Shown: piece by piece, positions 7,986 to 12,519 of the stretch
How the letters are laid out: each line of letters begins with the position of its first letter
Position numbering within the stretch: position 1 is the first letter of the stretch
NCBI GenBank assembly: GCA_964400875.1
Contig: CAYNWK010000130.1
Location: 1 to 12,519, forward strand
Direction of reading: 5' to 3'
Source: CAYNWK01 sp964400875
GTDB lineage: Bacteria > Chloroflexota > Anaerolineae > Anaerolineales > UBA4823
DNA length: 12,519 nt
Translations under genes and position numbers: made by a program
The notes under the pieces: generated by a model
What the model was told of the DNA's origin: nothing
Database searches by the model: none
Seen by the model: the letters and a program-made list of their open reading frames with translations, nothing else

Positions 7986-9296
7986 ATGGAGGAAACCAAA
8001 GAGAGTATGAACGACGTCTTAATTATCGGTGGGGGACCCGCAGGTTCCGCACTGGGTTGTTACCTATCGAAGGCTGGGATCTCGAACGTTATCATAGAAA
8101 GCGGCAACCATCCCCGGCCTCACGTTGGTGAGTCAATGGTGACTGCTTCCACCAGAATATTCGATGAAATCGGTTTCTTGGAGGTTATGGAGAGAGAGGG
8201 GTTCATTAAAAAATATGGCGCAACCTGGCATGCGCCATCCAATCATGGGAAAGTCTCGATTGAATTCCGGGAGTTTCCTCAGCCCGGTATACATCAGGAT
8301 TACACGTACCACGTGGATCGTAGCAAGTTCGACTTATTGCTTCTAAAACATGCTGAAGAATTGGGTTCGACTGTCTATCAGGGTATGCATGTTAAGGAAG
8401 TACTATTTGAAGATGATCGTGCGGTCGGGGTAAGGGTTAAGTTAGCAGATCAAGAGATCAACTTGCACGCCAAGATGGTCATTGACGCAACTGGCCGTTC
8501 CACTTTAGTAGGGCGTCAGCTGAACCTGATCAAGAAAGACCCCTTGTTTAACCAGTATGCAGTCCACGCCTGGTTTGAGAATGTCAATAAGGGAAAAGGC
8601 GAGCTCGCTGATCACATTCATATTTACTTCCTACCGGTAAAGCGTGGATGGGTATGGCAGATCCCGATCACTGATCGAATTACCTCTATAGGTGTTGTCG
8701 CGGAAAAAGAGGTTTTTATGGATTCGCGGTTAGATCTCGAAGAATATTTTTACAAACACCTCCAATCCAACGATAATCTTGCCCGTGCAATGCGCAATGC
8801 AATCAGGATAAATGAGTTTAAAGCAGAGGGTGATTACAGCTATTCTATGACTGATTTCGTGGGTAATGGTTTCATGTTGGTTGGAGACGCAGCCCGTTTT
8901 GTCGATCCAATCTTCTCATCGGGCGTTAGCATTGCTTTATACAGCGCCAAGTTTGCGGCAGAACGAATCGAAGCAGCCTTTGATAAAAATGACTTTAGCA
9001 AGGAGATTTTGCAGCCTTATGAAACGAAATTGAGAAATGGGGCTGATATCTGGTACGAGTTTATCAGCCTGTACTATAAGCTCCTACCGATGTTTACATT
9101 ATTCATTCAAAACAATGAGACTCGCCTCGAAGTTTTAGAACTTCTGCAAGGAGAAGTCTTCGATCGCGAAAGCGTACCTGTTCTAGAAGCGATGCGGCAC
9201 TACATCAAAGTCGTTGAAAACTCAGAAAACCATCTATTCAAGGAACAGCTTAGTGATATACCAATTCCTGAGAATGACGAAGAGGATATTCATTAG
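7986..9296 (+). CDS. FAD-dependent halogenase, PltA-like (carrier-bound pyrrole type)
   Basis: Predicted to use FADH2, O2 and halide to chlorinate or brominate an aromatic acyl group on a carrier protein. The FAD-binding GGGPAG is at 15-20, followed by the HVGES motif at 46-50. The halogenase fingerprint WxWxIP is at 222-227. The GDAARFVDPIFSSGV motif at 300-314 is characteristic of the phenol/pyrrole halogenase branch. Lys76 in KKYGATW aligns with the proposed catalytic lysine of PltA (about Lys73). From memory, similarity to PltA runs end to end, including the segment around YHVDRSKFD and the C-terminal helical region. The length of 436 fits (PltA about 450). An ATG at 8007 is an alternative and perhaps better start. 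The PltE-like gene follows by 68 bases, as expected for a pyrrole cassette. A related hydroxylase cannot be excluded, but the fingerprint is intact. The cognate flavin reductase is not in the window. Confidence 0.88.
   Translation: MEETKESMNDVLIIGGGPAGSALGCYLSKAGISNVIIESGNHPRPHVGESMVTASTRIFDEIGFLEVMEREGFIKKYGATWHAPSNHGKVSIEFREFPQPGIHQDYTYHVDRSKFDLLLLKHAEELGSTVYQGMHVKEVLFEDDRAVGVRVKLADQEINLHAKMVIDATGRSTLVGRQLNLIKKDPLFNQYAVHAWFENVNKGKGELADHIHIYFLPVKRGWVWQIPITDRITSIGVVAEKEVFMDSRLDLEEYFYKHLQSNDNLARAMRNAIRINEFKAEGDYSYSMTDFVGNGFMLVGDAARFVDPIFSSGVSIALYSAKFAAERIEAAFDKNDFSKEILQPYETKLRNGADIWYEFISLYYKLLPMFTLFIQNNETRLEVLELLQGEVFDRESVPVLEAMRHYIKVVENSENHLFKEQLSDIPIPENDEEDIH
7988..7992 (+). promoter_or_regulatory. 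GGAGG site suggesting an alternative halogenase start at 8007
   Basis: The strongest Shine-Dalgarno match here lies after the ATG at 7986 and 14 bases before the ATG at 8007. The protein from 8007 would begin MNDVLIIGGG, typical of FAD-binding enzymes. The spacing is long, so the choice stays open. Confidence 0.45.
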
Positions 9297-9364
9297 TTTT
9301 GTTATTGCTCACGCATTGCGAGTGGATAAACACTTTACGATCTCGAAGGAGCTCTGAATAAACT

Positions 9365-10510
9365 ATGGATTTTTCCTGGTCGGAAGAACAGCTGGCTTTC
9401 AAGGAAGCGGTGATCAAATTCGCCAAGAACGAATTAAACAGCGGATTGATCGAACGCGATCGCCAGGGGGAAATTTCCCTGGAAAATTGGAAAAAATGCG
9501 CCGATTTCGGCCTGTTGGCTTTGGCAGTGCCTGAGGAATACGGCGGCGCCGGCGAAGATATCACGACCACCATGCTGGTGATGGAAGGTCTCGGCTACGC
9601 TTGCCGGGATAACGGCCTGATCTTCGCCATGAACGCGCAGATGTGGAGCGTGCAGCACCCTATTCTGGTATTTGGTTCGGAAGAGCAAAAGCGTAAATAT
9701 TTGCCAGGATTGTGCAGTGGCGAGCTGATCGGCGCCCACGGCATGTCGGAACCGGATTCTGGATCGGATGCTTACAGCCTGCGCACCCGGGCCGAGCGCA
9801 CCGAAGGTGGATATATCTTAAACGGCACGAAAATGTTCGTAACCAACGCGCCTTTTGCCGATCTGGCTTTGATCTTCGCCAGCGTAGATCCCTCCAAAGG
9901 TCGTGGCGGTATTGCTGTTTTCCTGGTGGATAAAGACACCACCGGTTACAGCGTGAGCCGTGATATCGAGAAGATGGGGCTGCGCACTTCGCCGATGGGG
10001 GAGATCGTCTTGCAGGACTGCTTCGTGCCCGAAGAACAACGGCTGGGTGCGGAAGGCGTCGGAACCAGCGTCTTTAACAGCTCGATGGAATGGGAGCGCA
10101 GCTGCATCTTGGGCAGCCACGTAGGAGCCATGGAACGGCAGCTGGAGCTTTGTATCAAGTATGCGCGCGAACGCCGCCAGTTCGGCCAGCCTATCGGCAA
10201 GTTCCAGTCGGTCTCCAACCGTATCGCGAATATGAAGGTGCGCCTGGAGACAGCGCGGCTGATCCTGTATAAGGTTGCCTGGCTTAAGCAGAGAGGCAAG
10301 TCGGCTGTTATGGAGGCTGCGCTGGCTAAACTTTATCTTAGCGAAGCCTATGTCCAATCAAGCTTGGATGCCATCCGGGTGCACGGCGGGTATGGTTATA
10401 TGACGGAGTTCGAGATCGAGCGGGAACTACGCGACTCGATCGGTGGGACGATTTATTCGGGCACGTCCGACATTCAACGGATGATCATCGCAAGGATGTT
10501 GGGTTTGTAA
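9365..10510 (+). CDS. PltE-like acyl-carrier dehydrogenase (acyl-CoA dehydrogenase fold)
   Basis: A 381-residue flavoprotein of the acyl-CoA dehydrogenase fold. Features in order are the N-terminal helical domain with VPEEYGGAGE at about 55-64, GMSEPDSGSD (126-135, flavin-contacting), RRQFGQPIGKFQ (270-281), and the C-terminal SGTSDIQRMIIAR. In medium-chain acyl-CoA dehydrogenases the catalytic Glu lies in this last region; here it is Gly366. A Glu is instead present at 244 in MEWERSCIL, matching the position I recall for PltE (Glu244) and the isovaleryl-CoA dehydrogenase arrangement. The predicted reaction is oxidation of prolyl-S-carrier to pyrrolyl-2-carboxyl-S-carrier (or pyrroline, as in anatoxin AnaB). 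It follows the halogenase by 68 bases, and AAGGAG at 9346-9351 is its ribosome binding site, 13 bases before the ATG. GC content is clearly higher than in the halogenase gene. The alternative is an ordinary short-chain acyl-CoA dehydrogenase, less likely given the context. Confidence 0.87.
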   Translation: MDFSWSEEQLAFKEAVIKFAKNELNSGLIERDRQGEISLENWKKCADFGLLALAVPEEYGGAGEDITTTMLVMEGLGYACRDNGLIFAMNAQMWSVQHPILVFGSEEQKRKYLPGLCSGELIGAHGMSEPDSGSDAYSLRTRAERTEGGYILNGTKMFVTNAPFADLALIFASVDPSKGRGGIAVFLVDKDTTGYSVSRDIEKMGLRTSPMGEIVLQDCFVPEEQRLGAEGVGTSVFNSSMEWERSCILGSHVGAMERQLELCIKYARERRQFGQPIGKFQSVSNRIANMKVRLETARLILYKVAWLKQRGKSAVMEAALAKLYLSEAYVQSSLDAIRVHGGYGYMTEFEIERELRDSIGGTIYSGTSDIQRMIIARMLGL

Positions 10511-10537
10511 ATCGGTCAACACCTCACATTATTGGTC

Positions 10538-10545
10538 GAGAAAGG
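10538..10545 (+). promoter_or_regulatory. Ribosome binding site favouring the permease start at 10559
   Basis: The purine-rich GAGAAAGG lies 13 bases before the ATG at 10559. Nothing comparable precedes the in-frame TTG at 10532, which would add only nine unconserved-looking residues. Confidence 0.5.
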
Positions 10546-10558
10546 TTTATCGTTGCCC

Positions 10559-11479
10559 ATGGCTATCAATGAATTGCCTCTCGAAGCGCCGAATTTACCG
10601 GTTGAGGAAGGCGCAAAATCGCACGATAAGTTGCATTACTGGTCCTGGTGGATGCTGCTGTTCGTGGCAGTCTGGTTGGTGGTTTACCTGGTCTTTTTCC
10701 CTGAACCGCTGGCGCTCTTTCAACGCAACTGGCCTCTGATCTTTGTCGGCGTCTTTGGCGCCATGATTGGGAATGCCACGGCAGTCGGTGGAGGCCTCGT
10801 CTTCGTTCCTTATATGATGTTCGTCTACCATCTAGATCCGGTCTCAGCGCTCAAGCTGGCAATCGCCAGCCAATCAGTGGGCATGACCAGCGGCGCGATC
10901 GGCTGGTTAAGGCGCAAAACCGTTTCGCGGGATGGTTTGATCGTCGCTGTGCCGCCCTTAATCCTGGGCAGCGTGGTCAGTTCGCTCATCATCCGGCCGA
11001 ACGCCCTGCTGGTCAAAGGTTTGTTTGGTCCGGCTTCGATCTTTATCGGCCTGGTGATGTTGTTAATCCTCAACCGCCACAACGGAAAGGAGTTTATCCC
11101 GCGTACTGCTTACCTTCTGCTGGCGGGGATGGCTTTTGTTGGCGGGGTGATCACCGGCTGGGTCGCCATCGGGGTAGGGGAAGTGATCGCGGCTTTCTTG
11201 ATGCTGATCTACAGCCTGAAACCGGAACGTTCGATCGGCCTGGGAGTCGTGCTGCTGGCGGTTAATTCGGTTTTTTTGCTGGCGATTCACGGCGTCTTTT
11301 TGGGGGGCATTCCCTGGGAGTTGGCGATCTTTACCATGCTTGGGACGGGCTTTGGGGGGCGCCTGGGACCTTACGTCAGCCAGTGGATCGGCCAACGCCG
11401 TTTGAAGCTCGGATTTGCCCTCATCGCGATCGTCGACGGTCTGATATTCGTTTTGCAGTTCTTGAAGTCATCCCATTAA
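10559..11479 (+). CDS. TauE/SafE-family permease
   Basis: A 306-residue inner-membrane protein with a hydrophilic N-terminus of about 30 residues and roughly eight hydrophobic helices. Two related halves show the family's small-residue pattern, e.g. GAMIGNATAVGGGLVFVP (about 70-87) and GGVITGWVAIGVGEVIAAF (about 195-213). TauE/SafE (DUF81) proteins export or import small anions such as sulfite, sulfoacetate and related organic acids. The gene sits between the PltE-like dehydrogenase and the second adenylase with gaps of 48 and 39 bases, so it is probably co-transcribed. A link to halide supply or to export of a small acid product is possible but speculative; sulfite export is the default reading. 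The ATG at 10559 is preferred to TTG 10532. Confidence 0.85.
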   Translation: MAINELPLEAPNLPVEEGAKSHDKLHYWSWWMLLFVAVWLVVYLVFFPEPLALFQRNWPLIFVGVFGAMIGNATAVGGGLVFVPYMMFVYHLDPVSALKLAIASQSVGMTSGAIGWLRRKTVSRDGLIVAVPPLILGSVVSSLIIRPNALLVKGLFGPASIFIGLVMLLILNRHNGKEFIPRTAYLLLAGMAFVGGVITGWVAIGVGEVIAAFLMLIYSLKPERSIGLGVVLLAVNSVFLLAIHGVFLGGIPWELAIFTMLGTGFGGRLGPYVSQWIGQRRLKLGFALIAIVDGLIFVLQFLKSSH

Positions 11480-11518
11480 CCGCATCAAAATTCGGATGAC
11501 CTTAGGAGAAAGTTACGC

Positions 11519-12519
11519 ATGGCTTATTTACTCCCTCACTTGTTAACAGAAAGCGCCCAAAAGTATCCGGAAAAAGAAGCGCTGCGCTTCAAAGGCGACA
11601 GCGTAAGCTATGCGCAGCTGGATTGTTGGACCAATCAGCTGGCGCACGCCTTGATCTCAGCCGGGGTGCGCCGCGGCGATCGGGTGGGGATCTATTTGCA
11701 TAAATCGTTCGCCTCGGTGATCAGCGTGTTCGCGATTATGAAGGCCGGAGGCGTGTACGTCCCGCTCGATCCGAACGCCCCGGTTAACCGCCTGGCCTAC
11801 ATCACCCGCAATTGTGACGTCGAGGTGCTACTGGTTTCTAGTGAGAGCCTTTCCGCGGTTCCACAATTCTTTGAAGCTGGAACACCGTTGAAAACCTTGA
11901 TTTTGACACATAGCAGGGATGCAGGCGACATCGAACTTCCCAAACAAGTAAACCAGGTTAGTTGGGAACAGGTTCTAAATGAGGATATCGGACCAGCGCC
12001 GGATCCCGGTACGATCGAAACAGATTTAGCCTACATTCTGTACACCTCCGGATCGACCGGCGATCCGAAGGGTGTGATGATTTCTCACCGGACGATATTA
12101 ACCTTCGTCAACTGGTGTGTAGAGACATTCCATATGTCGGCGGATGAGCGAGTGACCAGCCATGCGCCGCTGCATTTCGACCTATCAACTTTCGACCTGT
12201 ACGCTACCATCAAGGCAGGCGGTACTGTTGTTCTAGTCCCCGAAAAACTGTCCATCTTTCCCATTCAGCTGGTCCGCTTTCTGCAGGACGAAGCCATCAC
12301 GATGACATACCTGGTGCCTTCGATCCTGACCTTGATGGTCAATTACGGCAAGCTAGCCAGCCACGATCTCTCGAAATTGCGGGCGGTCTTATTCGCCGGT
12401 GAAGTTTTCCCGATCAAATATTTACGGCAGCTGGTAGAGGCAGTTCCACATGCGGGGTATTACAATTTGTATGGACCGACGGAGACCAACGTCTGCACGT
12501 ACTACAAAGTGCAGCCTGA
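11519..12519 (+). CDS. Second stand-alone amino-acid adenylation enzyme (3' end missing)
   Basis: The first 333 codons of an ANL adenylase, open to the window edge. The terminal TGA is out of frame, since it starts on the third base of a Pro codon, so this is truncation by the window and not a stop. It is a paralogue of the adenylase at 2128: both share RGDRVGIYLHKS, SHAP-x-HFDLS, FAGEVFPIK and YYNLYGPTETNVCTY. A3 is YTSGSTGDPKG (about 175-185, with Asp for the usual Lys/Thr) and A5 is NLYGPTETN (316-324). By hand alignment the specificity residues are D221, L222, F225, Y264, L291, A293, L317, V325 and C326, i.e. DLFYLALVC. Compared with my recollection of the proline code DLLYLALVC, only position 239 differs (Phe for Leu). 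AGGAG at 11504-11508 lies ten bases before the ATG. The A7-A10 motifs and any fused domain lie outside the window. A carrier gene downstream would be expected. Confidence 0.9.
   Translation, partial: MAYLLPHLLTESAQKYPEKEALRFKGDSVSYAQLDCWTNQLAHALISAGVRRGDRVGIYLHKSFASVISVFAIMKAGGVYVPLDPNAPVNRLAYITRNCDVEVLLVSSESLSAVPQFFEAGTPLKTLILTHSRDAGDIELPKQVNQVSWEQVLNEDIGPAPDPGTIETDLAYILYTSGSTGDPKGVMISHRTILTFVNWCVETFHMSADERVTSHAPLHFDLSTFDLYATIKAGGTVVLVPEKLSIFPIQLVRFLQDEAITMTYLVPSILTLMVNYGKLASHDLSKLRAVLFAGEVFPIKYLRQLVEAVPHAGYYNLYGPTETNVCTYYKVQP

Noticed and set aside
9818..10357. 179-residue reverse-strand reading frame inside the dehydrogenase gene
   Set aside because: It is the antisense shadow of a strongly conserved coding region, its translation is rich in low-complexity charged and polar runs, and it shows no family motif.
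12517..12519. TGA at the window end as the stop of the second adenylase
   Set aside because: The reading frame from 11519 puts the T as the third base of a Pro codon, so the TGA is out of frame. The gene is cut by the window and is not a pseudogene.

Overview
This window (about 12.5 kb, all genes on the + strand) is a secondary-metabolite or cell-envelope locus from a bacterium of medium GC content. The organism cannot be named from the sequence. Protein style, the carbamoyltransferase/DUF5989 pair and the base composition would fit an environmental phylum such as Chloroflexota, but that is a low-confidence guess. The PltA-like flavin halogenase family uses O2, so the pathway is probably aerobic.

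Layout. (1) 3-1719: the 3' part of an O-carbamoyltransferase gene and a tightly coupled small DUF5989-type membrane protein, closed by a GC-rich hairpin at 1748-1780. (2) 1848-3699: a free-standing carrier protein (PCP/ACP) and a free-standing amino-acid adenylation enzyme. (3) 3814-7933: a 973-residue MBOAT acyltransferase fused to a C-terminal SGNH domain, then a membrane-anchored SGNH protein. (4) 7986-10510: a PltA-like FAD-dependent halogenase and a PltE-like acyl-CoA-dehydrogenase-fold enzyme. (5) 10559-11479: a TauE/SafE-type permease. (6) 11519 to the window end: a second adenylation enzyme, paralogous to the first and cut by the window edge.

How the genes may work together. Carrier protein, proline-type adenylase, prolyl-S-carrier dehydrogenase and pyrrole halogenase are the four parts of the pyoluteorin-type route to a halogenated pyrrole-2-carboxyl thioester. 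Carrier, adenylase, MBOAT and SGNH protein are also the four parts of a Dlt-type system, which moves a carrier-bound acyl group across the membrane onto an envelope polymer. The striking reading is that the two logics are joined here: a (halo)pyrrole acyl group is built on the carrier and delivered by the MBOAT-SGNH machinery to a glycan or lipid, possibly one that is also carbamoylated. The family assignments are well supported by motifs. The joint function is inference.

Not seen in the window: a flavin reductase for the halogenase, a phosphopantetheinyl transferase, a thioesterase, polyketide synthase modules, RNA genes, insertion sequences or CRISPR arrays. No intergenic gap exceeds about 130 bp.
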